DNA of 64,000 nt from RBG-16-66-20 sp036560705 (GCA_036560705.1 DATBQR010000109.1:21315-85314); one strand, 5' to 3'; shown: positions 42,007-50,515, counted from the first letter of the stretch. Made by a program: numbers and translations. Notes: generated from the sequence alone by a model not told the origin.

Positions 42007-42411
42007 ATGAAACGCTTCACCTCAGTCGCGGCGGCCGCGATCGTCGCCGCCAACCTCGCCGCCTGCGGCCCCCACGGCCCCGCCGAGCAAACCGTCGCCA
42101 GGCAGAATCCGGTTCCGCCCGCCGAAGCCGCGAAACCCGCTGGAGAATTCAGCAGCGCGGTCACGCCGAATCCCACGCCGGCGCCGGCGTCGGTCGCCGA
42201 CACCGAACTGAGCGGCAAAGTCAAAAGCGCGCTGACCAGCACCAAGGGCTTGGACATCGGCGGCGTCGATGTCGAGGCCGCCAACGGCGTGGTGACGCTT
42301 TACGGGACGGTGGATGCACCCGCGGAGAAGGACCGCGCCGCGATTCTCGCCATGGAAGTCGACGGCGTGCGCTCGGTGGTCAACAACCTGGTGGTGATCC
42401 GCGGCTCCTGA
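42007..42411 (+). CDS. BON-domain lipoprotein
   Basis: A 134-aa lipoprotein (MKRFTSVAAAAIVAANLAAC, lipobox) with a proline-rich linker and one BON domain at about 65-130: ADTELSGKVKSALTSTKGLD, then VEAANGVVTLYGTVDAPAEK and VVNNLVVIRGS. OsmY-like BON domains bind phospholipid and respond to osmotic stress. An AAGGAGAGCACC site sets the start. It is divergent from the long barrel gene. Confidence 0.9.
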   Translation: MKRFTSVAAAAIVAANLAACGPHGPAEQTVARQNPVPPAEAAKPAGEFSSAVTPNPTPAPASVADTELSGKVKSALTSTKGLDIGGVDVEAANGVVTLYGTVDAPAEKDRAAILAMEVDGVRSVVNNLVVIRGS

Positions 42412-42449
42412 GCGGCACGGCGCGCGCCCCGGATCATGCGGCCGGCGGC

Positions 42450-42650
42450 CTACAGCGTGGTGATGGCGAACCGGCGGTACCGGTAGCCGCCCATGCTGCC
42501 GTAGCTCTGCGTCGGGCGCAGTACCTGCACATCGGCGACGGTTGCCTGCGCCGCATCCGCCCCGGCCGGGCCGGCGACCTGCATGCTCGTGCAGGCCGAC
42601 AGGCCGAGTACCGCAACAACCGCGACTGCCAACTTGTTCATCTTTTTCAT
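42450..42650 (-). CDS. Very small lipoprotein
   Basis: A 66-aa peptide with a textbook lipobox (KLAVAVVAVLGLSAC) followed by about 45 residues that end YGSMGGYRYRRFAITTL. It has no recognised domain. An AAGGAG site stands 6 nt before the ATG, and codon use is typical, so it is probably real. The role is unknown. Confidence 0.7.
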   Translation of the reverse strand: MKKMNKLAVAVVAVLGLSACTSMQVAGPAGADAAQATVADVQVLRPTQSYGSMGGYRYRRFAITTL

Positions 42651-42735
42651 GACCGCTCCTTGTATGGAGGTCCGATGACTCTTTGTACCCCCGCAGCGGC
42701 GGAAGATCGGCTTATTTGCGGGCCGGCGTGACTTA

Positions 42736-42797
42736 GTTTCCGCGGCAAAAGCGGGGATTCGTCACGGAAAACCGCGATCCGTGACAAGTTTCCGCGG
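42736..42797. repeat. Hairpin between 10-bp direct repeats
   Basis: GTTTCCGCGG occurs at 42736-42745 and 42788-42797. Between them a perfect 8-bp inverted repeat, GTCACGGA (42761-42768) and TCCGTGAC (42778-42785), has a 9-nt loop. The unit lies just after the M81 peptidase stop on the minus strand. No T-run follows, so it is not a standard terminator. Confidence 0.5.
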
Positions 42798-42800
42798 GGT

Positions 42801-44297
42801 TCAGACGGACGGCCGGAATTCGGGATCGAGCGGATCCAGCGGGTAGACGGGCCGCCGCAGGCGGCTGAATTTCAACTGCGAATAATCCGACGTGCAGACG
42901 CCCTCGCCCGCGCACTCGACCACCGCCCTGGCGAGCGGGCCGAGGCCGGCGCGCCAGTGCACGCGGCTTTTCAGCATCACGTAGCGCTTCTTCGCCGGAT
43001 CGATGCCGAGCGCGCGGAACGAGCCGATGTCGTGCGGCTCGACGTGCCGCGATATCACCGCGATCTCGACCTTGCCGGTGTCGAGCACCGCCGAGGGGCC
43101 CATGTCGGCCAGCTCGCCGCGCGCCATCGGGCCTTCATTGCGGTAGATACCGTTGGTGATGCGCCGCACGTTGCCGGTCACCGTGCGCGGCTTGCCTTTC
43201 AGGCCGATCGCCGGCATGTCCATCTTGCCGCCGAGCGGGATGCTCACCCGCGCGCCCTCGCCCGCGCGCCTCATCTGCTCGACCGCCTGCGGGTCGCAGA
43301 TCGCGAAGGCGGCCACCTCCTCCAGTCCCGCGTCGAGAATGGCGCCCAGCACCGCCATCGTGTCCATGCTGCCGCCGGAGGCGCAGTTGTCGTAGTGGTC
43401 GAGCAGCATCACCGGGCGCGCGCCGATGTCCTTCGCGCGCAGCAGGGATTGCTCGAGCGGCTCGATCTTGTAGACGAACTGCTCGCGCGCCTGCCACGCC
43501 ATCTCGAGCAGTTCGTCGCACAAGGCCCGCGCCCCGGCCTGGTCGCCGTCGGCGACGACGACCGCGGAAGATCCCGCGTACGGAATATCGGCATGCGGAA
43601 AACCGGCGAAGAAGCTTGCACACAGGGCTCCCTTGCGCTCCATCTCCCTCGCGCGCGATTGAATCTCCTTGTTCGGGGAGTCCAGGCTCGATTGGCGCAT
43701 GACGTGCGGCAGCATCGGCCGGTGTCCGAACGCAAGCACGGGTTTCGATTTGCCCTGCAAGAGAGAAAGTATGGGCCTCGCGGCGCGCATGCCCGTCTCG
43801 TACATGTCCACGTGCGGATAGGTCTGGTAGCCGGCGATCGCCGTCGCCAGCCGCCCCATGGCCGGGAACAGGTTGGCGTGCATGTCGAGCGCGACGCCGA
43901 TCGGCACCCCGGGCGCGACCCTGCGGATGCGGCCGAGCAGTTCGCCTTCGCCGTCGTCGCAGCTGCGCGTCACCATCGCGCCGTGCAGGTCGAGCAGCAC
44001 CGCGTCGCAGCCCTTCGCCACCGCGTCGACGATGCGCCCCGCCATCGCCTCGTAGGCGTCGTTCTCCACCGGCGCGCTGGGCGCCGCGTTGCCTGCGATC
44101 GGATAGACGGCTTCCGCGCCCGCCTTGTCGGCAAGGTCGATGAATGCGCCGATGGCGGTGCCGGTGCCCTTGAATGCCTCGTAGACCTCGCGCCCCTCGG
44201 GCGGCAGCGCGCGCCCGTGCGCGAAGCGTGCGAGCGGCGTCGGCACCGGCGAGAAGGTATTCGTCTCGTGCTTCATCTGGGCGATGACGAGGCGCAC
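42801..44297 (-). CDS. M81 family metallopeptidase (MlrC-like)
   Basis: A 498-aa protein of the MlrC family, named from microcystin breakdown. RLVIAQMKHETNTFSP at the start, LDLHGAMVTRSCDDGEGELL, VALDMHANLFPAM and YQTYPHVDMYETG form the metal-binding region, with histidines and aspartates in place, and LLDHYDNCASGGSMD follows. Most homologues are of unknown substrate; amide or peptide cleavage is expected. It starts with GTG, has no ribosome site and has TAGACT 6 nt before the start, so it should be leaderless. Confidence 0.9.
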   Translation of the reverse strand: MRLVIAQMKHETNTFSPVPTPLARFAHGRALPPEGREVYEAFKGTGTAIGAFIDLADKAGAEAVYPIAGNAAPSAPVENDAYEAMAGRIVDAVAKGCDAVLLDLHGAMVTRSCDDGEGELLGRIRRVAPGVPIGVALDMHANLFPAMGRLATAIAGYQTYPHVDMYETGMRAARPILSLLQGKSKPVLAFGHRPMLPHVMRQSSLDSPNKEIQSRAREMERKGALCASFFAGFPHADIPYAGSSAVVVADGDQAGARALCDELLEMAWQAREQFVYKIEPLEQSLLRAKDIGARPVMLLDHYDNCASGGSMDTMAVLGAILDAGLEEVAAFAICDPQAVEQMRRAGEGARVSIPLGGKMDMPAIGLKGKPRTVTGNVRRITNGIYRNEGPMARGELADMGPSAVLDTGKVEIAVISRHVEPHDIGSFRALGIDPAKKRYVMLKSRVHWRAGLGPLARAVVECAGEGVCTSDYSQLKFSRLRRPVYPLDPLDPEFRPSV

Positions 44298-44303
44298 CTG
44301 CCT

Positions 44304-44309
44304 AGTCTA
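44304..44309 (-). promoter_or_regulatory. -10 box of the M81 peptidase gene, leaderless
   Basis: TAGACT (minus strand) is 6 nt before the GTG, putting the transcription start on the start codon. It lies directly downstream of the terminator of the preceding gene, which supports an independent promoter. Confidence 0.45.
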
Positions 44310-44315
44310 GACCCG

Positions 44316-44345
44316 AAAAAGGAAAGGGCCGCTCGCCGCGGCCCT
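44316..44345 (-). terminator. Rho-independent terminator of the YXWGXW-repeat gene
   Basis: On the minus strand, an 8-bp stem (AGGGCCGC and GCGGCCCT, 44325-44345) with a 5-nt loop is followed by TTCCTTTTT. This is a standard intrinsic terminator 28 nt after the stop of the upstream gene. Confidence 0.8.
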
Positions 44346-44372
44346 GCGCTGCGTCAGGCGTGAAACGCGGCG

Positions 44373-44726
44373 CTAGCGATGGCCCCGGTGGTCCCAGTGC
44401 CCTTCGCGGCGCCAGTTGCCCTGGACGAAGTGATAGCGGTCGCCGCGATGGTCCCAATGCTCCGGCGCCCAGGCGTAGCCCGGCCGCGGGGCGATGTAGC
44501 GGCCGCGGACCCAGATGTAGCGGTTGTAGTTCCACGCCCAGTATCCGGGCGCCCACACGTAGCCGTAGGCGGGCGCCGGCGGCACCGGTTCGTAGAGCGT
44601 GGCGGGCGGCGCCAGCGGAATGCCGACCCCCACGTTCACCCTCAGGTCCGCCAGGGCCGGCGTTGCCGCGGCACCGATGGCAGCCGCGGCGATTGTCGCC
44701 GCAACCAGACTCTTTTTCAGGTTCAT
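44373..44726 (-). CDS. YXWGXW-repeat exported protein
   Basis: A 117-aa protein with a signal (to about 26, ATPALA) and repeated W-rich units: YVWAPGYWAWNYNRYIWVRG, then APEHWDHRG and REGHWDHRGHR. This resembles the YXWGXW-repeat proteins, small exported proteins of unknown role. A GGAGG site precedes the ATG and a strong terminator follows, so it is its own transcription unit. Confidence 0.85.
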   Translation of the reverse strand: MNLKKSLVAATIAAAAIGAAATPALADLRVNVGVGIPLAPPATLYEPVPPAPAYGYVWAPGYWAWNYNRYIWVRGRYIAPRPGYAWAPEHWDHRGDRYHFVQGNWRREGHWDHRGHR

Positions 44727-44816
44727 GACTTGCCTCCTTTGGCGTGCATATCCCTATGACGCGCGCCGGCGGAGGAAGTTGACCCCCTGCTGCGTAACTT
44801 ACGTAACAGCCTGTAT

Positions 44817-45323
44817 CTAAGGGTTACCGATGAAATCCCGCTTGCCCAGCTCGACGCCGTTGTGGCGCAGGATGTTGTAGGCGGTGGCGACATGGAAGTA
44901 GAAGTTGGGCCAGGCAAAGCCGAGCAGGTACTGCTGGCCCTTGAACGGCACGTCCTTGCCCTGCAGCTTCAGCACGATGTCCTTCTCCTCGCTGCCGTCG
45001 ATCTGCGCCGGCTTCACGGTGGCGATGAAGGCCAGCGTCCTGGCGATGCGCTCCTTCAGTTCGTCGAAGGTTTTCTCGCTGTCTTCATGCTTGGGGATCT
45101 CCACGCCGGCGAGCCGCGCCACCGCGCCCTTGGCCGAATCGCAGGCAATCTGCACCTGGCGCGCCAGCGCGAACATGTCCGGGTAGAGGCGCGCGGAAGT
45201 CAGCACCAGCTCGTCGATCTTCCTCGCCTCGGCATGGGCTTTCGCCTTGTCGAGGATCGCCGACAGGTTCTTCAGCGTATTGGCGAAGCGCGGCGCGCTC
45301 GCCTGGTACATGGAAATGGTCAT
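44817..45323 (-). CDS. DUF1993 family protein
   Basis: A 168-aa protein with the DUF1993 pattern: TISMYQASAPRFANTLKNLS, LTSARLYPDMFALARQVQIA and FYFHVATAYNILRHNGVELG. The family is all-helical, DinB-superfamily-like and of unknown function. The chosen ATG lies 62 nt from the divergent binding-protein gene. Confidence 0.9.
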   Translation of the reverse strand: MTISMYQASAPRFANTLKNLSAILDKAKAHAEARKIDELVLTSARLYPDMFALARQVQIACDSAKGAVARLAGVEIPKHEDSEKTFDELKERIARTLAFIATVKPAQIDGSEEKDIVLKLQGKDVPFKGQQYLLGFAWPNFYFHVATAYNILRHNGVELGKRDFIGNP

Positions 45324-45385
45324 CGAAACGCTCTCTGGAGAAGGTGCGGGGCAGCCTTTATACTCCCACACCGAGGAGACACGCC

Positions 45386-46276
45386 ATGGCCAAATTCAAA
45401 ATCGCGCCGCACTTCCGCCTGCAGGAATGGGTCGCCGAGGAAAAGGGGTATTTCGGGGCCGAGGGCCTCGACTACGAATTCAGCGATAGTTGGGGAAGCG
45501 GCGGGGGCAAGGCCGATCCGGGCAAGACGCACCAGGTTCCCAACAAGTTCGGCGCCTACCAGACCTTCGAGAAGGGGCGCGAGGAAGGCGTCAGCTGCGC
45601 CTGCCACTGGACGGTGAACGCGGCCGCCTCGCAGGGCCACGGCAAGCTCTACTCCGACTGCTACTCGGTCGCGCCCTCGGCGGTGTTCGTGCCGCCCGAC
45701 TCCCCGGTGATGACGCCGCAGGACCTGAAAGGCGTGCCGGTCTCGGTCGGCTTCCAGTCGGGCAGCCACTACTCGACCATCCAGGCGCTGGAGCAGTACC
45801 TGAAGCCGGAGGACATCAAGCTCTCCTTCGCCGACGGCATCCTGTTCAGCCGGCTGCAGAAGCTGATCGACCGCGAGGTGCCGGCGGCGGCCCTGTTCAG
45901 CGGGCCGTACTACTTCGCCGAACAGATGGGCTTTCGCAAGGTCATCGACACCACCTTCATGATCACCACCATGATCTCGGGCGAGGTGGACCCGGAGGAC
46001 GTGAAAAAGTACTTCCGCGCCCTGCGCCGCGCCCAGCGCGACATCGACCTGCGCCCCGAGCTCTACACGCGCTTCTACCGCAACGAATTCCCGGCGCGCT
46101 TCCGCGAACAGATGGACACGCGCCGCTGGGGCCCCGGCGAGCGCATCGTGTTCGAAACCTATACCCGGGAGTCGTTCGACGATTCGCAGCGCTGGATCGC
46201 CGAGCACGGCATCTTCGCGGAAGGCAAGATGGGCGCCGGGCGCTACGACGAATCCGTGGTTTCCCTCTCGTCATGA
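45386..46276 (+). CDS. NMT1/SsuA-type binding protein without signal peptide
   Basis: A 296-aa protein with the fold of NMT1/SsuA periplasmic binding proteins: LQEWVAEEKGYFGAEGLDYE, MTPQDLKGVPVSVGFQSGSH and GILFSRLQKLIDREVPAAAL. It begins MAKFKIAPHFRLQ with no signal, so it should stay in the cytoplasm; an upstream in-frame ATG adds only 14 polar residues. A GAGGAG site supports the start. There is no permease or ATPase gene. Its stop overlaps by 4 nt with the double cyclic-nucleotide-binding gene, so a ligand sensor or HMP-synthase-like enzyme are possible roles. The ligand is unknown. Confidence 0.85.
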   Translation: MAKFKIAPHFRLQEWVAEEKGYFGAEGLDYEFSDSWGSGGGKADPGKTHQVPNKFGAYQTFEKGREEGVSCACHWTVNAAASQGHGKLYSDCYSVAPSAVFVPPDSPVMTPQDLKGVPVSVGFQSGSHYSTIQALEQYLKPEDIKLSFADGILFSRLQKLIDREVPAAALFSGPYYFAEQMGFRKVIDTTFMITTMISGEVDPEDVKKYFRALRRAQRDIDLRPELYTRFYRNEFPARFREQMDTRRWGPGERIVFETYTRESFDDSQRWIAEHGIFAEGKMGAGRYDESVVSLSS

Positions 46277-47109
46277 AGGAGGCCTACAAGGAGGCGTACA
46301 GCCCGGCCGTCGCGCTCGAATTCTTCAAGGCCGCCGGCAAGCCGGAGAAAGTCCCGCAGGGCAGCACCTTCTTCGCCGAAAACCAGAAGGCGCGGCCGTT
46401 CCTGTTCATGAGCGACAAGATGTACCTGCTGCTGGACGGCGAAGTCGACCTGCTGGCGCGCAAGAAGAACATCGGCACCGTGAAGGGGGGCCAGGTTTTC
46501 GGCGAGATGGCCTCCATCACGCACGCGCCGCGCAGCGCGACCGCGGTGGCGAAGACGGCCTGCCGCGTCATCGCCCTCGACGACAAGCAGTTCCACGCCG
46601 GCCTGCGCAAGAAGCCGGGATTCGCGCTGATGCTGATGAGCATCATGATCGGGCGGCTGCGCGAAACCGTCGCCAGGCTCGCCGAGCAGACCGCGCTGCA
46701 GGGCGACGCGGTATTGAGGGAATCCGCGGTGTTCGACCCCAAGCGCCTGACCGAGCTGGCGGACGGCATGTCGAGCGACCCACCGGTGTACTTCGACCGC
46801 GGCAAGACCATCGTCGAGGAAGGCCAGGTCGGCCTGCGCATGTATGCCGTGCTCGAGGGCCGGGTCGCGCTCAGCATGATGGGCGGCGGCGTGGTGGAGC
46901 GCCTCGGGCCGGGCGGCGTGTTCGGCGAGCTGGCGCTGCTCGAGCAGACGCCGCGCATGGCGAGCGCGGTGGCCGAGACCGACTGCTCGCTGCTGCCGAT
47001 CAACCGCGCCGCGTTCCTCATGCTGGTGAAAACCAGCCCCGAGTTCGCCGAGTCACTGCTGGGCTCCCTCGCCGAACGCCTGCGGCTGCTGACCTCGCGC
47101 CTGAAATAG
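46273..47109 (+). CDS. Double cyclic-nucleotide-binding-domain protein
   Basis: A 278-aa protein with two CNB domains, about 25-135 and 165-275: YLLLDGEVDLLARKKNIGTV then GGQVFGEMASITHAPRSATA, and AVLEGRVALSMMG then GPGGVFGELALLEQTPRMAS. Both keep the GE and R(S/M)A of the phosphate-binding cassette. No DNA-binding helix follows, so it is not a Crp-type regulator. The ATG overlaps the binding-protein stop as ATGA. It may report cAMP or cGMP to its partner or to another protein. Confidence 0.9.
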   Translation: MKEAYKEAYSPAVALEFFKAAGKPEKVPQGSTFFAENQKARPFLFMSDKMYLLLDGEVDLLARKKNIGTVKGGQVFGEMASITHAPRSATAVAKTACRVIALDDKQFHAGLRKKPGFALMLMSIMIGRLRETVARLAEQTALQGDAVLRESAVFDPKRLTELADGMSSDPPVYFDRGKTIVEEGQVGLRMYAVLEGRVALSMMGGGVVERLGPGGVFGELALLEQTPRMASAVAETDCSLLPINRAAFLMLVKTSPEFAESLLGSLAERLRLLTSRLK

Positions 47110-47132
47110 AAATCGGGGTCAGAGCCCGATTT
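47110..47132. repeat. REP-like hairpin AAATCGGG/CCCGATTT
   Basis: A perfect 8-bp inverted repeat with a 7-nt loop (GTCAGAG) starts within the stop codon region of the CNB gene and fills the 29-nt gap before the next gene. The sequence looks like repetitive extragenic palindromes seen in many proteobacteria. It is followed by only three T, so it may weakly terminate. Confidence 0.5.
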
Positions 47133-47138
47133 TCCGCC

Positions 47139-47714
47139 ATGACCGATCCGACCGCCGGTTCGCGCTTTCCCCTGCTCGCGCGCGAGTCCATGAGCGCGGA
47201 GCAGCGAGACCTGTATGAGCGCAGGATGGTCGGTCCCTGGGCGGACCTGCGCGGGCCGTTCAACGCCTTCATGCGCAACCCCGCGATGGCCGACAAGGCC
47301 CTCGACCTCGGCAACCATATCCGCCACGGCAATTCGCTCTCCGAGCCGCTGACCGAGCTGGCGATCCTGGTTACCGGCCGCCACTGGAGCGCGCAATACG
47401 AGTGGTGGGCGCACTACAAGCGCGCGAAGGCGGCGGGACTTCCCATGCACATCGCCGACGCCATCGCGGCGGGACGCCGCCCAGGGGGCATGCAGCCGGA
47501 CCAGGAAGCGCTCTACGATTTCTGCATCGAGCTGCACGAGACGCAGCAGGTAAGCGACACGACCTGGGCGCGCGCCCGGGCGCTGTTTTCAGAGCAGCAG
47601 ATCCTCGACCTGATCGCCACCTGCGGCTTCTACGTGCTGATCTCGATGGTGCTGAACGTCGCGCGCCCGGAGATGCCCGGCGGCGAGGCGCCGCCGCTGC
47701 AGCCGCTGAAATAG
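47139..47714 (+). CDS. Carboxymuconolactone-decarboxylase family protein
   Basis: A 191-aa all-helical protein with FPLLARESMSAEQRDLYERR and LTELAILVTGRHWSAQYEWW, then HYKRAKAAGLPMHIADAIAA, the pattern of the CMD family lacking the CxxC of AhpD. It may be a decarboxylase-like enzyme of aromatic breakdown. No ribosome site is visible, and the preceding gap is filled by a hairpin, so expression may depend on the upstream genes. Confidence 0.88.
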   Translation: MTDPTAGSRFPLLARESMSAEQRDLYERRMVGPWADLRGPFNAFMRNPAMADKALDLGNHIRHGNSLSEPLTELAILVTGRHWSAQYEWWAHYKRAKAAGLPMHIADAIAAGRRPGGMQPDQEALYDFCIELHETQQVSDTTWARARALFSEQQILDLIATCGFYVLISMVLNVARPEMPGGEAPPLQPLK

Positions 47715-47725
47715 AAAGAGCCGGA

Positions 47726-48685
47726 TCACTCCGGCTTCAAATTCGCGTCCTTGACCGCTTTCGCGAATGTTCTCTGCTCGGCGACGATGCGCGCGCGCAC
47801 CGCTTCCGGCGTCGAGGACAGGGCTTCGTGCCCTACCTTGGCGTAAGCGTCCTTGGCTTCCGCCGAACCGAGGTACCTGCGCGCTTCGGCGTTCAGCCGA
47901 GCGACGATGTCGGGCGGCGTTTTCGCCGGCGCGAACAGGCCGAACCAGACGTCCATCTCGTAGCCGGGGTTGCCGAGTTCGGCGACCGTCGGCACCTCGG
48001 GCAGGAAGCCCGAGCGCTGCAGCGAAGTCGCCGCCAGCGCCTTCAGCGCGCCCGCCCTGATCTGCGACGACGTGGGCGCGAGGTCGGCCATCATCACCGT
48101 GACGCGTCCGGAGAGAAGATCGGGCATCGCCGGCGCGAATCCCTTGTAGGGCACGTGCAGCAGGTCCATCCCGGTCGCCTGCTTCAGCATCTCCATGCCG
48201 AGGTGCGCCATCGAGCCGCTGCCGTTGGAGGCGTAGGAGAGCTGCCCCGGCTTCGCCCTGACGTAGGCGACCAGTTCGGCGAGCGTGTTGACGTTGAGGG
48301 AGGCAGGTACCAGCACGAAGAACGGGAAGTGCGACACCATCGTGACCGGCGCGAAATCGCCCAGCGGGTCGAACGGCAGCCGGCCGGCGAACACCAGCGG
48401 CTGGATGGTCATGGTGGAGCCGCCGGTGACCAGCAGCGTGTAGCCGTCCGGCGCCGCCTTCGCCGCCGCCTCGGCGCCGATCACCGTGTTGCCGCCCGGC
48501 CGGTTGTCGATCACGAACGGCTGCCCGAAGGCCTGCGCGAAATCGGCGGCGAGAAAACGCGCCGCGGCTTCCGCGCCGCCGCCGGACGGATACGGGATGA
48601 TCACGCGCACCGGCTTGGCGGGCCACGCCTGCCCGAAAGCGGCGCCTGCTGCTGCCAGCAGCAGCAGGGCGGCGAGCGTTCTCAC
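47726..48685 (-). CDS. Bug-family (TTT) solute receptor
   Basis: A 319-aa periplasmic receptor. The signal VRTLAALLLLAAAGAAFGQA is followed by KPVRVIIPYPSGGGAEAAAR, VIDNRPGGNTVIGAEAAAKA and YASNGSGSMAHLGMEMLKQA, all Bug hallmarks. It starts at GTG without an obvious ribosome site, 23 nt after the stop of the metallo-hydrolase gene, with which it may be co-transcribed. It is convergent with the CMD-family gene. Confidence 0.92.
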   Translation of the reverse strand: MRTLAALLLLAAAGAAFGQAWPAKPVRVIIPYPSGGGAEAAARFLAADFAQAFGQPFVIDNRPGGNTVIGAEAAAKAAPDGYTLLVTGGSTMTIQPLVFAGRLPFDPLGDFAPVTMVSHFPFFVLVPASLNVNTLAELVAYVRAKPGQLSYASNGSGSMAHLGMEMLKQATGMDLLHVPYKGFAPAMPDLLSGRVTVMMADLAPTSSQIRAGALKALAATSLQRSGFLPEVPTVAELGNPGYEMDVWFGLFAPAKTPPDIVARLNAEARRYLGSAEAKDAYAKVGHEALSSTPEAVRARIVAEQRTFAKAVKDANLKPE

Positions 48686-48708
48686 TGCGCTACGGCGCCC
48701 GGCCCGGC

Positions 48709-49668
48709 TCAGCGCAACGACGTGTAGTTCGCGGGCACGAATACGTAGCCCTTGCCTTCGGCGCGCAGGTGCCCGATGCCCGGGAACGCGAGGTGCGCCG
48801 CGGCCACCCAGTAGCCGTTCTTCGCCGCGTCGGCGTAGGCCTTCTTGCGCTGCACCGCCGCCGACTTGGAATCGGTGTCGAACTGGATGGTCACGGATGG
48901 ATCGGCGAATTGCACCGCCGCCACGTGCATCAGGTCGCCCCACAGCACCAGCTTCTGCCCCTTGCTCTCGACGACATAGGTGGTGTGGCCCTTGGTATGG
49001 CCCGGGCTGGCCATGGCCTTGATGCCGGGAACCAGTTCGGTATCGCCTTCGAAGGGCTTGAACTTCCCGGCGGCGATATACGGATTGAGCGAGGCCATCG
49101 CGCCCTGGAAGAAACCCTTGCCGTCCTTCGGCGCGGCGTCCAGGTTGGCCTGGCTGAGCCAGAAGTCGGCATCGCGCTTGTCGGCGCGCACTGTCGCATT
49201 GGGAAAGGCGATCTTGCCGCCGGACATGAGTCCGCCGACGTGGTCCGGGTGCATGTGCGTGATGTAGATCTCGTCCACCTGCTCGGGCTGGTAGCCGGCG
49301 GCCTTGAGGTTCGCCAGCAGGTTGCCGAGCGTGGGGCCGAACAGGCCCGCCGCGCCGGTGTCGACCAGGATCAGTTTCGAGCCCGTATTCACCAGGAAGC
49401 CGTTGACGGAAGTCTCCACCGGCGCGCTGAGAGACGCGCGCGCCAGCGCGGCCTTCACCTTGGCGGGCGTGGTGTTGGTGAGCAATTTGTCCACCGGCAG
49501 CCCGACCGTGCCGTCGGACAGCGCGGTGATCTCGAAATCGCCGAGCATCATGCGGTAGTAGCCGGGCGCCTGGGTCTTGACCTGCGGGGCGCCGGCGTAG
49601 GCGGCGGGGAGAAACAGGCAGAATGCGATTGCGGCGGCGCAACGGCGCAGCCATTGATTGCGTGTCAT
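48709..49668 (-). CDS. Exported metallo-beta-lactamase-fold hydrolase
   Basis: A 319-aa protein with an export signal (to about 25, AAYAGA) and the MBL motif THMHPDHVGG (H138, H140, D142, H143); further histidines are in SPGHTKGH and the GDLMHVAAVQF segment. It resembles quorum-quenching lactonase-like or organophosphatase-like family members acting in the periplasm. The substrate is unknown. An AAGGAAA site precedes the ATG. Confidence 0.9.
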   Translation of the reverse strand: MTRNQWLRRCAAAIAFCLFLPAAYAGAPQVKTQAPGYYRMMLGDFEITALSDGTVGLPVDKLLTNTTPAKVKAALARASLSAPVETSVNGFLVNTGSKLILVDTGAAGLFGPTLGNLLANLKAAGYQPEQVDEIYITHMHPDHVGGLMSGGKIAFPNATVRADKRDADFWLSQANLDAAPKDGKGFFQGAMASLNPYIAAGKFKPFEGDTELVPGIKAMASPGHTKGHTTYVVESKGQKLVLWGDLMHVAAVQFADPSVTIQFDTDSKSAAVQRKKAYADAAKNGYWVAAAHLAFPGIGHLRAEGKGYVFVPANYTSLR

Positions 49669-49730
49669 GTGGGTCTTTCCTTATCCTTACGAGGGAAGGT
49701 ACAGAATACCGCATTCCGGAGGAAAACCTC

Positions 49731-50126
49731 ATGCCGAGAACCGTCACGCAGTCCGTCGTCCTGCCCGCCCGCGCGAAAGACCTCTACGCGATGTATCTGA
49801 ACCCAAGGACGCACGGCGCCATCATCGGTCACAAAGTCGTCATCGGCGCGCGGCCCGGTTCGAAATTCCGCGCCTTCGGCGGCGCGTTGACGGGACGGAT
49901 GCTGCAGACGGTTCCCGGACGGCTGATCGTGCAGTCCTGGCGTGCGACGCCGTTCCACAGGAGCGACGCGGATTCCACGCTGATCCTGCGCTTCACGCCC
50001 AAAGGCAGGCGCGGCCGCATCGACCTCGTGCACGTGAACGTGCCGAACCACGACTACAACGGCGTCAACAAGGGCTGGAAGAACTACTACTGGAAGCCCT
50101 GGCGCAAGTACCTCGCCGAGCGCTAG
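49731..50126 (+). CDS. SRPBCC-fold protein
   Basis: A 131-aa protein with VTQSVVLPARAKDLYAMYLN and LTGRMLQTVPGRLIVQSWRA, then WKNYYWKPWRKYLAE at the end, which is an SRPBCC/AHSA1-like fold. A GGAGGAAA site precedes the ATG; an in-frame extension upstream overlaps the divergent hydrolase gene and is rejected. It is the fifth SRPBCC-type gene in the window. The function is unknown. Confidence 0.85.
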   Translation: MPRTVTQSVVLPARAKDLYAMYLNPRTHGAIIGHKVVIGARPGSKFRAFGGALTGRMLQTVPGRLIVQSWRATPFHRSDADSTLILRFTPKGRRGRIDLVHVNVPNHDYNGVNKGWKNYYWKPWRKYLAER

Positions 50127-50137
50127 CTAACCACGGG

Positions 50138-50515
50138 TCAGTCGCAGCTCGGGGCGCTGCGCAGCCAGCGCGCCGCTTCGGCGGCGCTGGAGAAGCACTT
50201 CAGGACGTAACCGCGTGCCCTCGCGCCCATTTCGTGCAGGGCGTAGAAGTTGTCGTGGTCCATCTCGTCGACCATCGCCACCCGGTAGCCGCCGACCTCG
50301 CCCGCGTCGCCGCTCGCCATGGACAGCGCGCGCAGCGAACCGAGCCGGTCGCCGAGGCCGCGCACGTCGATCAGCACGCGCTTCACCGTCTCGCGGCGCG
50401 CCTGCCGCCCGATGTCGCGCGCGATCCACGACGCGATGACGCCGGACGAAGCCTTGCCCGAAACCACCGCCTGCAGCGTGCCGTCGCGCACCGCGTATTG
50501 GATGAGGCATCCCAT
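50138..50515 (-). CDS. SpoIIAA/STAS-like hypothetical protein
   Basis: A 125-aa protein: YAVRDGTLQAVVSGKASSGV, then RVLIDVRGLGDRLGSLRALS and RGYVLKCFSSAAEAARWLRS. The alternating pattern recalls SpoIIAA-like (STAS) proteins, which carry a serine for phosphorylation. No partner kinase lies nearby. TAGCGT stands 6 nt before the ATG with no ribosome site. Confidence 0.6.
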   Translation of the reverse strand: MGCLIQYAVRDGTLQAVVSGKASSGVIASWIARDIGRQARRETVKRVLIDVRGLGDRLGSLRALSMASGDAGEVGGYRVAMVDEMDHDNFYALHEMGARARGYVLKCFSSAAEAARWLRSAPSCD

